Shown one piece after another: positions 18,497-27,890 of a DNA stretch of 64,000 nt (within the stretch, counting starts at the first letter, position 1; each line of letters opens with the position of its first letter). Under the pieces are notes generated by a model. It was given only the letters and a program-made list of their open reading frames with translations. It was not told the DNA's origin and did no database searches. Origin of the DNA: Micromonospora sp. WMMD1120 (GTDB taxonomy: Bacteria > Actinomycetota > Actinomycetes > Mycobacteriales > Micromonosporaceae); contig NZ_JARUBO010000005.1 in assembly GCF_029626235.1 (NCBI RefSeq), forward strand, positions 5,366,001 through 5,430,000, written 5' to 3'. Position numbers and translations under genes: made by a program.

Positions 18497-20281
18497 GTGG
18501 CAGCACGCAGCGACGACGCGGACTCGCGCGCCGCACGGTGGGAGAAGGAAGCCCACGATCTCTCCACGCAGGTCGCGTTCCTGCAGGAGGAACTCGCCCT
18601 GGTGCGGCGTAAGTTGACCGAAAGCCCCCGACACGTCCGGCAGCTCGAAGAGCGGCTGGCGGCCACCCAGGCACAGTTGGCGCGGCTGACCGAGAACAAC
18701 GACCGGCTGGTGAGCACCCTCAAGGAGGCGCGCACCCAGATCGTGACCCTCAAGGAGGAGATCGACCGCCTCGCGCAACCGCCGAGTGGTTACGGCGTCT
18801 TCCTGGCCAAGCACGACGACGGCACGGTGGACGTCTTCACCGGCGGCCGCAAGCTCAGGGTCGCCGTCTCGCCCTCGCTGGACGTGGGTGACCTGCGCCG
18901 CGGCCAGGAGGTCCTGCTCAACGACGCGCTCAACATCGTCGACGCGTTCGGCTACGAGCGGGTCGGCGAGGTGGTGATGCTCAAGGAGATCCTGGAGGGG
19001 CCGGGTGGCGCGCCGGGTGACCGGGCGCTCGTGGTCTCGCACTCGGACGAGGAGCGCATCGTGCACCTCGCCGAGACGCTCATCGGCTCGGCGATCCGGG
19101 CCGGCGACTCGCTCATGATCGAGCCCCGCTCGGCGTACGCGTACGAGCGGATCCCGAAGAGCGAGGTCGAGGAGCTGGTCCTGGAGGAGGTGCCCGACGT
19201 CGACTACGGCGACATCGGTGGCCTCCAGTCGCAGATCGAGCAGATCCGCGACGCGGTGGAGCTGCCGTTCCTGCACGCGGACCTGTTCCGCGAGCACCAG
19301 CTCCGTCCGCCCAAGGGCATCCTGCTCTACGGCCCGCCCGGCTGCGGCAAGACGCTGATCGCCAAGGCGGTGGCCAACTCGCTGGCGAAGAAGATCGCCG
19401 AGCGGCAGGGCAAGGAGAAGCACACCAGCTTCTTCCTCAACATCAAGGGCCCGGAGCTGCTCAACAAGTACGTCGGCGAGACCGAGCGGCACATCCGGCT
19501 GATCTTCCAGCGTGCCCGGGAGAAGGCCGGCGAGGGCACCCCGGTGATCGTGTTCTTCGACGAGATGGACTCGATCTTCCGGACCCGTGGCTCGGGTGTC
19601 TCCTCCGACGTGGAGAACACGATCGTCCCGCAGCTGCTCAGCGAGATCGACGGCGTGGAGGGCCTGGAGAACGTCATCGTCATCGGCGCCTCCAACCGGG
19701 AAGACATGATCGACCCGGCGATCCTGCGCCCCGGCCGGCTCGACGTGAAAATCAAGATCGAGCGGCCGGACGCCGAGGCGGCCAAGGACATCTTCTCCAA
19801 GTACATCCTCTCCGGGCTGCCCCTGCACCCGGACGATCTGGCCGAGCACGGCAGCGACCCCCAGGCGACCGTCGCGGCCATGATCGACGCCGTGGTGCTG
19901 CGGATGTACTCGGAGACCGAGGAGAACCGGTTCCTCGAGGTCACCTACGCCAACGGCGACAAGGAAGTCCTCTACTTCAAGGACTTCAACTCCGGCGCGA
20001 TGATCCAGAACATCGTCGACCGCAGCAAGAAGATGGCCATCAAGGAGTTCCTCACCTCGGGGCGCAAGGGGCTGCGGCTGCAGCACCTGCTCGACGCCTG
20101 CGTCGACGAGTTCCGCGAGAACGAAGACCTCCCCAACACCACCAACCCCGACGACTGGGCCCGGATCTCCGGCAAGAAGGGCGAACGGATCGTCTACATC
20201 CGCACGCTCGTCTCCGGCGGCAAGGGCACCGAGGCCGGCCGGTCCATCGAGACCGCCAGCAACACCGGCCAGTACCTCTGA
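18497..20281 (+). CDS. mpa: Proteasome-activating AAA ATPase (Mpa/ARC)
   Basis: 594 residues. N-terminal coiled coil (residues about 15-95, binding Pup), then OB domains and one AAA module: Walker A GPPGCGKT (279-286), Walker [11 protein letters not shown] (Asp355, Glu356), [20 protein letters not shown]. The C-terminus is GQYL, whose penultimate Tyr593 docks into and opens the 20S gate. The hexamer unfolds pupylated proteins and threads them into PrcA/PrcB. GTG 18497 is chosen because GGGGAGG lies 6 nt upstream and [12 protein letters not shown] starts the conserved region. Followed by a terminator, so mpa is probably monocistronic. Confidence 0.98.
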   Translation: MAARSDDADSRAARWEKEAHDLSTQVAFLQEELALVRRKLTESPRHVRQLEERLAATQAQLARLTENNDRLVSTLKEARTQIVTLKEEIDRLAQPPSGYGVFLAKHDDGTVDVFTGGRKLRVAVSPSLDVGDLRRGQEVLLNDALNIVDAFGYERVGEVVMLKEILEGPGGAPGDRALVVSHSDEERIVHLAETLIGSAIRAGDSLMIEPRSAYAYERIPKSEVEELVLEEVPDVDYGDIGGLQSQIEQIRDAVELPFLHADLFREHQLRPPKGILLYGPPGCGKTLIAKAVANSLAKKIAERQGKEKHTSFFLNIKGPELLNKYVGETERHIRLIFQRAREKAGEGTPVIVFFDEMDSIFRTRGSGVSSDVENTIVPQLLSEIDGVEGLENVIVIGASNREDMIDPAILRPGRLDVKIKIERPDAEAAKDIFSKYILSGLPLHPDDLAEHGSDPQATVAAMIDAVVLRMYSETEENRFLEVTYANGDKEVLYFKDFNSGAMIQNIVDRSKKMAIKEFLTSGRKGLRLQHLLDACVDEFRENEDLPNTTNPDDWARISGKKGERIVYIRTLVSGGKGTEAGRSIETASNTGQYL

Positions 20282-20286
20282 CCGTC

Positions 20287-20323
20287 CAGCGGCGGCACCG
20301 GACCACGTCCGGTGCCGCCGCTG
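20287..20323. terminator. Terminator of mpa
   Basis: A perfect 17-bp stem, CAGCGGCGGCACCGGAC (20287-20303) with GTCCGGTGCCGCCGCTG (20307-20323), and a 3-nt loop, 6 nt after the stop. Confidence 0.92.
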
Positions 20324-20418
20324 TCTGTGCCTGACACCACCGCGGCAGCGGCACCCCCGCCCACCCTCGTTCCGGCTACACTGCGGCGACCCTGCCGACC
20401 TACCGAACGAGGACGACC

Positions 20419-22428
20419 GTGCGTGCCGAGATCACCGCGCAACTACCAGCAGTGTCAGGCCGCACGGAAGACCCGGAACCGGTAACCGCCACGACGCCCG
20501 CCCGACGCCCCGGCCCCGGCCTGATCCTCGGTGCCCTGCTCGCCAGTTGGCTCGTTCCCGTCGCCGCGACCGCCGTGCACGCCGCCTGGCTGCTGCCACC
20601 GATCGTCCTGCTCGCCACGGCCAGCCTGCTGCGCTCCGGCCGCGCCCTGCTCGACCGGATCATGCTCGCCCTGGCGTTGCTCGCCGGCCTCACCTGCGCC
20701 GTCGGGCTCCTCTTCACCGTCTGGCCCTGGGGTCTGCACCCGGTGCCGGTCAGCGGCCTGGCGTTCACCGTGCTCACCGGGGCCGCCGTGCTGTCCCACC
20801 GCGCCCCCCGGCTGCCCCGCCCCGGCTGGTCCGACCTGGCCTCGCTCGCCGTCCCGGCCCTCGCCGCCGGCTACCTCGCCATCCCGTACCTGCGGGCCGA
20901 CACCTTCGGTCAGCGACTCAACCTCGCCATGGTCGGCGAGGACAACGGCCGTCACCCCGTGCTGGTCGACGTCATCGGCCGAGTCGGCGGATACCTCTTC
21001 CTCGACCCCGACGCCGCCCGCGAGCAGATCTTCTCCCAACTCGTGCACTACCCGCAGGGGTGGCACCTCACCACCGCCCTGCTCGACGGTTTCCTGCGCA
21101 GCGCGGGCGCCCCGCCCACCGGGGCGCAGCTCATGGACCACTACGTGCTCTGGTGCCTGGCCACCTTCGGGCTGCTGGTGCTCGCGCTGGTCTGGGCCGC
21201 CCAGCACGTCGCCGGCCCGCTGCACCCACTGCGCCGCGTGGTCCTCATCATCGGCGTGACCGCGCTCGTCCTCGGCACCGAACTGCCCCGGCTGCTGGTC
21301 GCCGGCTACCCCAGTGAGGCGTTCGGTCTCAGCCTCGCCGTGGTCCTCGTCGCCCTCGTGGCCCGCCCGCTGCACCGGTTGCGCGAACAACTCGTCCTCG
21401 TCGGGGCGCTGCTGATCGGCATCGGCTTCAGCTACTACCTCTTTCTCTTCCCGACCGGGGCCATGGTGCTCTGCTGGCTGATCGCCGACCGGCGTCGACT
21501 GCGCACCCGCCCCGGCACCGTCGCCGTCGTCGCCGTCCTCACCGCCGCCCTGGCCCCGCTGGTCGCGGCGCTCGGCGTCCTCGTCGCCGGCCAGAGCGAG
21601 GCGCTCGCCGCCCCCGGCGGCACACCGCCGGTCGAGACCTACAACGCCATGCTCGGGCTCGGCGCGCTCGTCGTCGCCGCCGTCCTCGTCCGGACCAACC
21701 TCGCCGAGTCCACCTGGCGGCGCTACCTCGTCGTGCTGGCCGTCGCGCTGGTCTTCTCCGCCGGCATCGCCGGCGTCAACCTCGCCAACGGCACCCAACC
21801 CGCCTACTACTTCGGCAAGACCGCCCACCTGGTCATCGTCGTGCTCACCATGGGCGCGGCCGCGCTCGCCCGACTGCTCCCGACGCCACCCGACCCGAGC
21901 GCCGACGGCGAACCGCGCCGCCGCCCGATCAGCGGGGTCATCCCCGCCGTCGCCACCGCCGCCCTGGTGACACTCGCCGTGCTCGCCGGCACCGGCCTGC
22001 TCGGCTGGACCGGTGGCTACTTCCACCGCAACGACAGCAACGGCACCTGGGCCTCGGACTGGGCCGACCGGGACGTACGGGCGGTCTCCCGCAGCGCGTC
22101 GGTCACCAACACCGCCTACCGAAACTATCCGGCGATCCCCGGCACCGTCACCCTGGTCCTCGACAAGCAGGGCCTGCAGGGCTACCGGGAGTCGATCTTC
22201 CTGTCCGCGATGCAGGGGACCAGCGCCCAGACCGAACCCGGCATCTACTTCCCGATCTACGACGAGCCCGCCCGGACCGCCGAGATCCTGCGCCGCGTAC
22301 CCCGCCCACTGCGCCTCATCGTCGCCGACCCGGCAGCCCAGCGGGCCATCGACGGCGCGCTCACCGCCGACCCGGCCCTGCGCGACGGCCTCACCGTGGT
22401 ACCGCTCAAGCCCACCACGCCCCGGTAG
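20419..22428 (+). CDS. Large multi-pass membrane protein, GT-C glycosyltransferase-like (DUF6541-like)
   Basis: 669 residues with about 13 predicted membrane helices and a C-terminal extracytoplasmic part (residues about 525-669). A first loop with YLRADTFGQRLNLAMVGEDN and then LVHYPQGWHLTTALLDGFL resembles the acidic and YPxGxH loops of actinobacterial GT-C type enzymes, which use lipid-linked sugars outside the membrane. Function unproven. GTG 20419 follows GAGGACGACC. It sits between mpa and dop but has terminators on both sides, so it is probably not functionally part of pupylation. Confidence 0.75.
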   Translation: MRAEITAQLPAVSGRTEDPEPVTATTPARRPGPGLILGALLASWLVPVAATAVHAAWLLPPIVLLATASLLRSGRALLDRIMLALALLAGLTCAVGLLFTVWPWGLHPVPVSGLAFTVLTGAAVLSHRAPRLPRPGWSDLASLAVPALAAGYLAIPYLRADTFGQRLNLAMVGEDNGRHPVLVDVIGRVGGYLFLDPDAAREQIFSQLVHYPQGWHLTTALLDGFLRSAGAPPTGAQLMDHYVLWCLATFGLLVLALVWAAQHVAGPLHPLRRVVLIIGVTALVLGTELPRLLVAGYPSEAFGLSLAVVLVALVARPLHRLREQLVLVGALLIGIGFSYYLFLFPTGAMVLCWLIADRRRLRTRPGTVAVVAVLTAALAPLVAALGVLVAGQSEALAAPGGTPPVETYNAMLGLGALVVAAVLVRTNLAESTWRRYLVVLAVALVFSAGIAGVNLANGTQPAYYFGKTAHLVIVVLTMGAAALARLLPTPPDPSADGEPRRRPISGVIPAVATAALVTLAVLAGTGLLGWTGGYFHRNDSNGTWASDWADRDVRAVSRSASVTNTAYRNYPAIPGTVTLVLDKQGLQGYRESIFLSAMQGTSAQTEPGIYFPIYDEPARTAEILRRVPRPLRLIVADPAAQRAIDGALTADPALRDGLTVVPLKPTTPR

Positions 22429-22465
22429 CCGCGCCGCGCCGACCCACAGGGTCGCGCGGCGCGGC
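22428..22465. terminator. Terminator of the membrane protein gene
   Basis: GCCGCGCCGCGCCGACCC pairs with GGGTCGCGCGGCGCGGC with one bulged base and a 3-nt loop; the stem starts at the last base of the TAG stop. Confidence 0.8.
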
Positions 22466-22538
22466 ATCGCGCAGACTAGTCTCGATGGTGTGAGCGGCGG
22501 GCACGCCGGCTCCGTGGGCGAGCGAAGCGAGTGGTCGC

Positions 22539-24056
22539 ATGACGGTACGTCGGATCATGGGCACCGAGGTCGAGTACGGCATCTCCGTGCCCGGTCAGGC
22601 CGGAGCCAACCCGATGGTCACCTCATCGCAGGTGGTCAACGCCTATGGGGCGCGCCCCGAACTCAACCGGGGCGGGCGGGCCCGGTGGGACTACGAGGAA
22701 GAGTCGCCGCTGCGCGACGCGAGAGGCTTCACCTACTCCGGCGCCGCGTACGACCCCGCCGAGGCGCTCGCCGACGAGGACCTCGGCCTGGCCAACGTGA
22801 TACTCACCAACGGGGCCCGGCTCTACGTCGACCACGCCCACCCCGAATACTCCACCCCCGAGGTCACCACACCCCGCGACGTGGTGCGCTGGGACAAGGC
22901 CGGCGAGCGGGTGATGGCCGAGGCGTCCCGCCGCGCCGCCACCATTCCCGGCAGCCAGCCGATCCACCTCTACAAGAACAACACCGACAACAAGGGCGCC
23001 AGCTACGGTGCCCACGAAAACTATCTGATGCGCCGCCAGACGCCGTTCGCCGACATCGTGGCGTACCTGACGCCCTTCTTCGTCACCCGGCAGATCGTCT
23101 GCGGCGCGGGACGCGTCGGGATCGGGCAGGACGGCGGCCAGAGCGGTTTCCAGATCTCCCAGCGCGCCGACTTCTTCGAGGTCGAGGTCGGCCTGGAGAC
23201 CACCCTCAAGCGCCCGATCATCAACACCCGCGACGAGCCGCATGCCGACGCCGACAAATACCGTCGGCTGCACGTCATCATCGGCGACGCCAACCTCTCC
23301 GAGATCTCCACCTACCTCAAGGTCGGCGCCACAGCGCTGATCCTCACCATGATCGAGGAGAAGGCGCTCGGTGGCGACCTGGGCATCGCCGACCCGGTCA
23401 GCGAGCTGCGCGCCGTCAGCCACGACCCGAGCCTGACGCACCGCATGCGTCTGCGTGACGGCCGCCGGCTCACCGCGCTCGACCTCCAGTGGGCCTATCT
23501 GGAGCGGGTCCGGTCCTTTGTCGACGACCGGTACGGCGCCGACGCCGACGAGCAGACCGTCGACGTGCTCAACCGCTGGGAGAGCGTCCTCGACCGGCTG
23601 GGGCGCGACCCGATGCTCTGTGCCGACGAGTTGGACTGGGTGGCCAAGCTGCGGCTGTTGGAGGGCTACCGGGAGCGGGAGAAGCTCGGCTGGGGCTCGC
23701 ACAAGCTCCAACTGGTCGACCTGCAATACTCCGACGTCCGACCGGAGAAGGGCCTCTACCACCGCCTGGTCAGCCGGGGAGCGATGAAGACGCTGCTCAC
23801 CGACGACGAGACCCGCACCGCCATGACCGAGCCCCCGGAGGACACCAGGGCCTACTTCCGTGGCCGCTGCCTGGCGCAGTACGCCTCCGAGGTGGTCGCC
23901 GCGAGCTGGGACTCGGTGATCTTCGACGTGGGTCGGGAGTCGCTGGTGCGGGTGCCGATGATGGAGCCGGAGCGGGGCACCCGCGCACACGTCGGGGCGC
24001 TGTTCGACCGCTGCGCCAGCGCCAAGGACCTCCTGGAGACGCTGACCGGCGGCTGA
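22539..24056 (+). CDS. dop: Pup deamidase/depupylase
   Basis: 505 residues. [14 protein letters not shown] at the N-terminus carries the first metal/ATP ligands; [15 protein letters not shown] is the Dop-specific loop region that distinguishes Dop from Paf[14 protein letters not shown] holds the catalytic Asp region; [13 protein letters not shown] [13 protein letters not shown] and [14 protein letters not shown] complete the carboxylate-amine ligase fold. Dop converts the C-terminal Gln of Pup to Glu and removes Pup from substrates, with ATP. ATG at 22539; ATG at 22557 is also possible. A TAGTCT -10 at 22477-22482 and a terminator downstream suggest its own transcript. Confidence 0.97.
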   Translation: MTVRRIMGTEVEYGISVPGQAGANPMVTSSQVVNAYGARPELNRGGRARWDYEEESPLRDARGFTYSGAAYDPAEALADEDLGLANVILTNGARLYVDHAHPEYSTPEVTTPRDVVRWDKAGERVMAEASRRAATIPGSQPIHLYKNNTDNKGASYGAHENYLMRRQTPFADIVAYLTPFFVTRQIVCGAGRVGIGQDGGQSGFQISQRADFFEVEVGLETTLKRPIINTRDEPHADADKYRRLHVIIGDANLSEISTYLKVGATALILTMIEEKALGGDLGIADPVSELRAVSHDPSLTHRMRLRDGRRLTALDLQWAYLERVRSFVDDRYGADADEQTVDVLNRWESVLDRLGRDPMLCADELDWVAKLRLLEGYREREKLGWGSHKLQLVDLQYSDVRPEKGLYHRLVSRGAMKTLLTDDETRTAMTEPPEDTRAYFRGRCLAQYASEVVAASWDSVIFDVGRESLVRVPMMEPERGTRAHVGALFDRCASAKDLLETLTGG

Positions 24057-24068
24057 TCCAAGATTTCG

Positions 24069-24110
24069 AAGCCCGTCGTGTGCCGCAAGCCGGCGCGCGG
24101 CGGGCTTTTC
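24069..24110 (+). terminator. Intrinsic terminator between dop and pup
   Basis: AAGCCCGTCG (24069-24078) pairs with CGGCGGGCTT (24098-24107), one G-U pair, followed by TT: one of the few hairpins here with a short T run. It separates dop from the pup-HNH-prcB-prcA unit. Confidence 0.8.
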
Positions 24111-24125
24111 GTCGCTCGCGCGAGG

Positions 24126-24131
24126 TAAGTT
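24126..24131 (+). promoter_or_regulatory. Probable -10 element of pup
   Basis: TAAGTT, about 30 nt before the pup GTG and just after the dop terminator; the leader holds GGAGGAGG. Confidence 0.45.
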
Positions 24132-24160
24132 CATCGCAGACGATCGTGGAGGAGGCAGCA

Positions 24161-24376
24161 GTGGCCACTCATGACAGCGGCGGCCAGTCGCAGTCCGGCA
24201 AGTCCCGTCAGGGCGAGGAGATCGAGGACGTCACCACCGAGGTCAACCCCGAGGTGGCCGAGCGGCACGCCGAGATCACCGAGGACGTCGACGACCTGCT
24301 CGACGAGATCGACTCGGTCCTCGAGGAAAACGCAGAAGAATTCGTGAGGGGTTACGTACAAAAAGGAGGTCAGTGA
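24161..24376 (+). CDS. pup: Prokaryotic ubiquitin-like protein Pup
   Basis: 71 residues, mostly charged and disordered: MATHDSGGQSQSGKSRQGEE at the start, the helix-forming Mpa-binding stretch AERHAEITEDVDDLLDEIDS, and the C-terminus FVRGYVQKGGQ. It ends in Gln, so Dop must deamidate it to GGE before PafA can attach it to lysines. GTG 24161 follows GGAGGAGGCAGCA. The end of the gene is unusual: AAGGAGGT (24363-24370) within the last codons is a near-perfect ribosome-binding site but the GTG it serves (24373) is followed by a stop after three codons. Confidence 0.98.
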   Translation: MATHDSGGQSQSGKSRQGEEIEDVTTEVNPEVAERHAEITEDVDDLLDEIDSVLEENAEEFVRGYVQKGGQ

Positions 24377-24381
24377 GCATA

Positions 24382-24387
24382 TAGGGT
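24382..24387 (+). promoter_or_regulatory. Candidate internal -10 for the HNH gene
   Basis: TAGGGT (within TATAGGGT), 9 nt before the ATG at 24397, which lacks a ribosome-binding site. Would allow HNH-prcB-prcA to be transcribed separately from pup. Confidence 0.4.
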
Positions 24388-24396
24388 AATTCGGAC

Positions 24397-25083
24397 ATGG
24401 CTCGGGTCAATGATGACCGCGACGGGCGCCGTCGCTGCCGCGACTGCAGCGAATGGAAACCGCTCGATCAGTTCTGTGCGAATTCGAAGCGGCCGGATGG
24501 GCGGGGCAGCTATTGCAAGCCCTGCTCCAACGAGCGGTCCAAGGCAAGCTACGCGCGTCGAGTGAAGGCAAAGTTCGACCGTGCGGTGCGACCCGGCCGA
24601 GTCGTGCCGGAGGGACACAAATTCTGTCCGGCTTGCGATGCGGTCAAGTCGTTCGAAGCTTTTCCCCGCAACCGTGCGGATGCCTCCGGTTACGCGACCT
24701 ATTGCAAGCCCTGCCACAACACCAAGACCAGAGAGACGAAGGACCGGCTGTACGGGGGCAACCGCGAGTACCACCTACGGCGGCGGTACGGCGTGGGGGA
24801 GAAGGAGTTTCAGGAGCTCCTGGCCGAGCAGGGCGGGGTCTGTGCCATCTGTGGGGGCGCGGACCCACAACATCTGGACCACGATCATCGCACCGGATGG
24901 GTGCGCGGGATACTCTGCTTCAACTGCAACGGTGGTCTTGGCCAGTTCCGTGACAGTCCCACGAGGCTGGCCAGGGCGATCACGTACCTGAGAGGAACCA
25001 CGTGGCAGCGGGCTTTGATCCATCCGGGCGTCTACCAGATGTGTTCACCAACGCGGGGACGTCCTCCTTCACGACGTTCCTGA
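24397..25083 (+). CDS. HNH nuclease, recombination endonuclease VII family, inside the proteasome operon
   Basis: 228 residues with three Cys4 zinc sites. Site 1: C14, C17, C40, C43 (CRDC ... YCKPC). Site 2: C77, C80, C103, C106 (CPAC ... YCKPC). Site 3 belongs to the endonuclease VII His-Me finger: C149, C152, HLDHDHRTG (159-167), C174, C177. The His and Asp residues of the active site are intact, so catalysis is plausible. The phage T4 relative resolves branched DNA. A similarly placed gene exists between pup and prcB in streptomycetes, as I recall. The ATG has no ribosome-binding site but follows TAGGGT by 9 nt. The last 27 codons overlap prcB out of frame. Confidence 0.9.
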   Translation: MARVNDDRDGRRRCRDCSEWKPLDQFCANSKRPDGRGSYCKPCSNERSKASYARRVKAKFDRAVRPGRVVPEGHKFCPACDAVKSFEAFPRNRADASGYATYCKPCHNTKTRETKDRLYGGNREYHLRRRYGVGEKEFQELLAEQGGVCAICGGADPQHLDHDHRTGWVRGILCFNCNGGLGQFRDSPTRLARAITYLRGTTWQRALIHPGVYQMCSPTRGRPPSRRS

Positions 25084-25841
25084 GTCGGGTGGCCCCCGAG
25101 ATGCTGCCCGGTCGGCGAGCGCTGCCGCCGGGCATGGCCGCCGACCTGGCGCCGCACGCGACCACCATCGTGGCCATCGCGGCCGCCGAGGGTGTGGTGA
25201 TGGCCGGCGACCGGCGGGCGACGATGGGCAACCTGATCGCCCAGCGCGACATCGAGAAGGTGCACCCGGCGGACGCGTACTCGCTGGTCGGCATCGCGGG
25301 CACCGCGGGCATCGGGATCGAGCTGATGCGGCTGTTCCAGGTCGAGCTGGAGCACTACGAGAAGATCGAGGGCGCGATGCTCTCGCTGGACGGCAAGGCC
25401 AACCGGTTGGCCTCGATGATCCGGGGCAACCTGGGCGCGGCCATGCAGGGGCTGGCCGTGGTGCCGCTCTTCGCCGGCTTCGATTTGGCCGCCGCCGACC
25501 CGGCGCGGGCCGGCCGGATCTTCAGCTTCGACGTGACCGGTGGCCCGTACGAGGAGACCGGCTACGACGCGATCGGCTCCGGCTCGCTGTTCGCGAAGTC
25601 CGCCCTGAAGAAGCGGTTCCGGGCCGGTCTGTCGGTCGCCGACGCGACGCGGCTCGCGGTCGAGGCGCTCTACGACGCGGCCGACGACGACACCGCGACG
25701 GGTGGTCCGGACCTGACCAGGCGGATCTACCCGGTGGTGATGACCGCGACCGCCGAGGGCACCTACCGGCTCACCGACGCCGAGACGGCGGCGATCGCCG
25801 AGAGCGTGGTCTCCGGTCGGATGGAGAACCCGGGCGGTTGA
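25002..25841 (+). CDS. prcB: 20S proteasome beta subunit
   Basis: 279 residues. The propeptide (1-53) includes [20 protein letters not shown] and ends LAPHA; self-cleavage exposes Thr54 of [19 protein letters not shown], the N-terminal nucleophile, with conserved Lys and Asp downstream. Fourteen copies form the two inner rings and hydrolyse peptides. GTG at 25002 is supported by AGAGG upstream and by the match of [15 protein letters not shown] to actinobacterial PrcB propeptides; it lies 82 nt inside the HNH gene in another frame. prcA follows after 61 nt. Confidence 0.98.
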   Translation: MAAGFDPSGRLPDVFTNAGTSSFTTFLSRVAPEMLPGRRALPPGMAADLAPHATTIVAIAAAEGVVMAGDRRATMGNLIAQRDIEKVHPADAYSLVGIAGTAGIGIELMRLFQVELEHYEKIEGAMLSLDGKANRLASMIRGNLGAAMQGLAVVPLFAGFDLAAADPARAGRIFSFDVTGGPYEETGYDAIGSGSLFAKSALKKRFRAGLSVADATRLAVEALYDAADDDTATGGPDLTRRIYPVVMTATAEGTYRLTDAETAAIAESVVSGRMENPGG

Positions 25842-25902
25842 GCCCCGCCCACCCCCACCAACCAGCAGTCGTCAGCACAGCGCCGTAAGGAGAACCGCCG
25901 CC

Positions 25903-26724
25903 GTGGCCATGCAGTTCTACGCCTCGCCCGAACAGATCATGCGCGACCGTTCCGAGCTGGCCCGAAAGGGCATCGCCCGGGGGCGCAGCGCGGTGGTCCT
26001 GAGCTACTCCGGCGGGGTGCTCTTCGTCGCGGAGAACCTCTCCAGCGCCCTGCACAAGGTCAGTGAGATCTACGACCGGATCGGCTTCGCCGCCGTCGGC
26101 CGGTACAACGAGTTCGAGAACCTGCGTCGGGCCGGCGTGCGGATGGCCGACCTGAACGGGCTGAGCTACGACCGCCGGGACGTGACCGGCCGGGCGCTGG
26201 CGAACGCGTTCGCGCAGACCCTGGGCGCGATCTTCACCGAGCAGTCGAAGCCGTTCGAGGTGGAGATCTGCGTGGCGGAGGTCGGGGCCACCGCCGACGA
26301 CGACGAGTTGTACCGGCTCACGTACGACGGTTCGGTCAACGACGAGCCGGGGCGGATGGCGATGGGTGGCCAGGCCGAGGCGATCACCGGGGTGCTGAAG
26401 TCGAACCACCGGGCGGACATGTCGCTCGGTGAGGCGGTGAAGGTCGCGGTGCAGGCGTTGGGCAGCGCCGGTGGCGAGGGTGGTGCGGCGCGGACGATCG
26501 CGGCGGACCAGCTCGAGGTGGCGGTGCTGGACCGGCAGCGGATCGGCCGGACGTTCCGGCGGATCACCGGGGCCGCGCTGACCGCGCTGTTGGACGGCAA
26601 GGATGCCCCGGCGGCGAGCGCCGAGCGGGACACGCCCACGGTGCCGACCGCTGAGGCGGGTAAGCCGACCAGCTCGGCGGGCTCGGCGGACCTGGAGGAT
26701 CGTCCGGGGCAGGCCGACAGCTGA
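25903..26724 (+). CDS. prcA: 20S proteasome alpha subunit
   Basis: 273 residues. The N-terminal gate segment and helix [20 protein letters not shown] followed by [20 protein letters not shown] is diagnostic, as is [20 protein letters not shown]. Alpha rings cap the beta rings, gate entry and bind the GQYL tail of Mpa. The last 45 residues are a low-complexity acidic tail ([20 protein letters not shown]), common in actinobacterial PrcA. GTG 25903 has AAGGAG 10 nt upstream; ATG 25909 is an equal alternative. Followed by a terminator. Confidence 0.98.
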   Translation: MAMQFYASPEQIMRDRSELARKGIARGRSAVVLSYSGGVLFVAENLSSALHKVSEIYDRIGFAAVGRYNEFENLRRAGVRMADLNGLSYDRRDVTGRALANAFAQTLGAIFTEQSKPFEVEICVAEVGATADDDELYRLTYDGSVNDEPGRMAMGGQAEAITGVLKSNHRADMSLGEAVKVAVQALGSAGGEGGAARTIAADQLEVAVLDRQRIGRTFRRITGAALTALLDGKDAPAASAERDTPTVPTAEAGKPTSSAGSADLEDRPGQADS

Positions 26725-26738
26725 TCGGGTGACGAGCG

Positions 26739-26775
26739 AAGCGCCGGGGTCCGCGTGCGGCGGGCCCCGGCGCTT
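26739..26775 (+). terminator. Terminator of the pup-prcBA unit
   Basis: AAGCGCCGGGGTCCGC (26739-26754) pairs with GCGGGCCCCGGCGCTT, one G-U pair, small loop. Confidence 0.88.
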
Positions 26776-26861
26776 GTCGTCTGTGCCAAACCGGCGGCGC
26801 TGTCCGGACAGCGCCGCCCACCCGGCCGGCGGACGTCGGCCGGGTCAGCAGGCGGGCCGGG

Positions 26862-27890
26862 TCAGCGGCGTTGCAGCAGCGGTCGGGCGAGAGCCCAGTA
26901 GCCGGCGGCGACCGCGTTGAAGACACCCATGCCGGGCGGCGAGTCGACGTTCGAGGGAGCGACCCGGGCGGTCATCAGCTCGGCGACCACGCCGTCGGGC
27001 ACCGTACGTTCGGTCTGGAGTTGACGGCGGCGGGCGCGGACCCAGGCCCGGTTGCGCCACAGCCAGCCCCAGCCGCGGGTCTTCTGCCTGGTCCAGCCGC
27101 CGGCGAGCGCGGCGGCGAACATGGCGGCCTCGGTGAGCAGCAGCATCGGGGCGAGCACCACCAGCGTCCGGGTCTGGTACGCGGTGAGCAGCGTGACCAG
27201 CCGGTTGCGTTCCACCAGGTAGAGCTTCAGGTCGTTGCGGGAGAACTCGTAGTGGTGGCGGACGACGGCGTCGGGGACGTACTCCAGGCGTAGGCCGCGC
27301 TGCCAGAGCCGCAGGCTGAGTTCGGTGTCCTCGTGGTACGCGAAGTACTCGGCGGCGAAGCCGTCGAGCTCCTGCCAACGCTGCCGGCTGATCACGAAGC
27401 AGCAGCCGCTGAGCGACGGCACGCTGGTGCGGACGGCGTGCGCGGTGGCGGGCTCGCCGTTGCCGCCGGCCCAGGACAGCCCGGTGAAGTGCAGGGGGTT
27501 GCCGGAGGTGTTGATCAGCTGCGGGTTGTCGGCGAGGCGGATCGAGGACATGGCGGCGCCGACGCCGGGTTCGGCGGCGACCGCGACGGTCTTGGCGAGG
27601 GCGTCCGGGGCGACGATGGCGTCGGAGTTGACGAAGGCGAGCCAGTCTCCGGTGGCCTCGGCGGCGCCGACTCGGCAGCCACCGGAGTAGCCGGTGTTCT
27701 CCTCGGGGCGGATCACCCGCACCTGCGGGAAGCCCTTGACGATGTCGATGCCGTCGCCGGTGCAGCCGTTGTCGACGACGACCAGGTCGATGTCGACGTC
27801 GGTGCTGGCCAGCACGGACCGGGCGGCGTCGACCAGGTACGGCTCGGCGCCGTAGGCGAGCATCACTGCGGTCACCTGTGGGCGGGTCAT
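26862..27890 (-). CDS. GT2-family glycosyltransferase, rhamnosyltransferase-like
   Basis: 342 residues. GT-A fold: TAVMLAYGAEPYLVDAARSV, DLVVVDNGCTGDG, PEENTGYSGGCRVGAAEATG and FVNSDAIVAPDAL (the DXD equivalent), then a long acceptor domain with ELDGFAAEYFAYHEDTELSL, typical of the WbbL/rhamnosyltransferase branch, and a C-terminal membrane-associated region. Likely transfers a sugar, probably rhamnose, to a lipid-linked glycan on the inner membrane face. ATG 27890 overlaps the flippase stop (ATGA). Last gene of the rmlB-led operon, so donor synthesis and transfer are coupled. Confidence 0.88.
   Translation of the reverse strand: MTRPQVTAVMLAYGAEPYLVDAARSVLASTDVDIDLVVVDNGCTGDGIDIVKGFPQVRVIRPEENTGYSGGCRVGAAEATGDWLAFVNSDAIVAPDALAKTVAVAAEPGVGAAMSSIRLADNPQLINTSGNPLHFTGLSWAGGNGEPATAHAVRTSVPSLSGCCFVISRQRWQELDGFAAEYFAYHEDTELSLRLWQRGLRLEYVPDAVVRHHYEFSRNDLKLYLVERNRLVTLLTAYQTRTLVVLAPMLLLTEAAMFAAALAGGWTRQKTRGWGWLWRNRAWVRARRRQLQTERTVPDGVVAELMTARVAPSNVDSPPGMGVFNAVAAGYWALARPLLQRR

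Noticed and set aside
22490..23458. Leaderless-looking GTG frame overlapping dop
   Set aside because: Its protein is compositionally a shadow of dop. Kept only as a regulatory observation, not as a gene.
24141..24160. HNH gene as an inserted mobile intron or homing element disrupting pup
   Set aside because: pup and prcB are both intact and in normal order; the gene has no flanking repeats and its composition matches its neighbours except for slightly lower GC.
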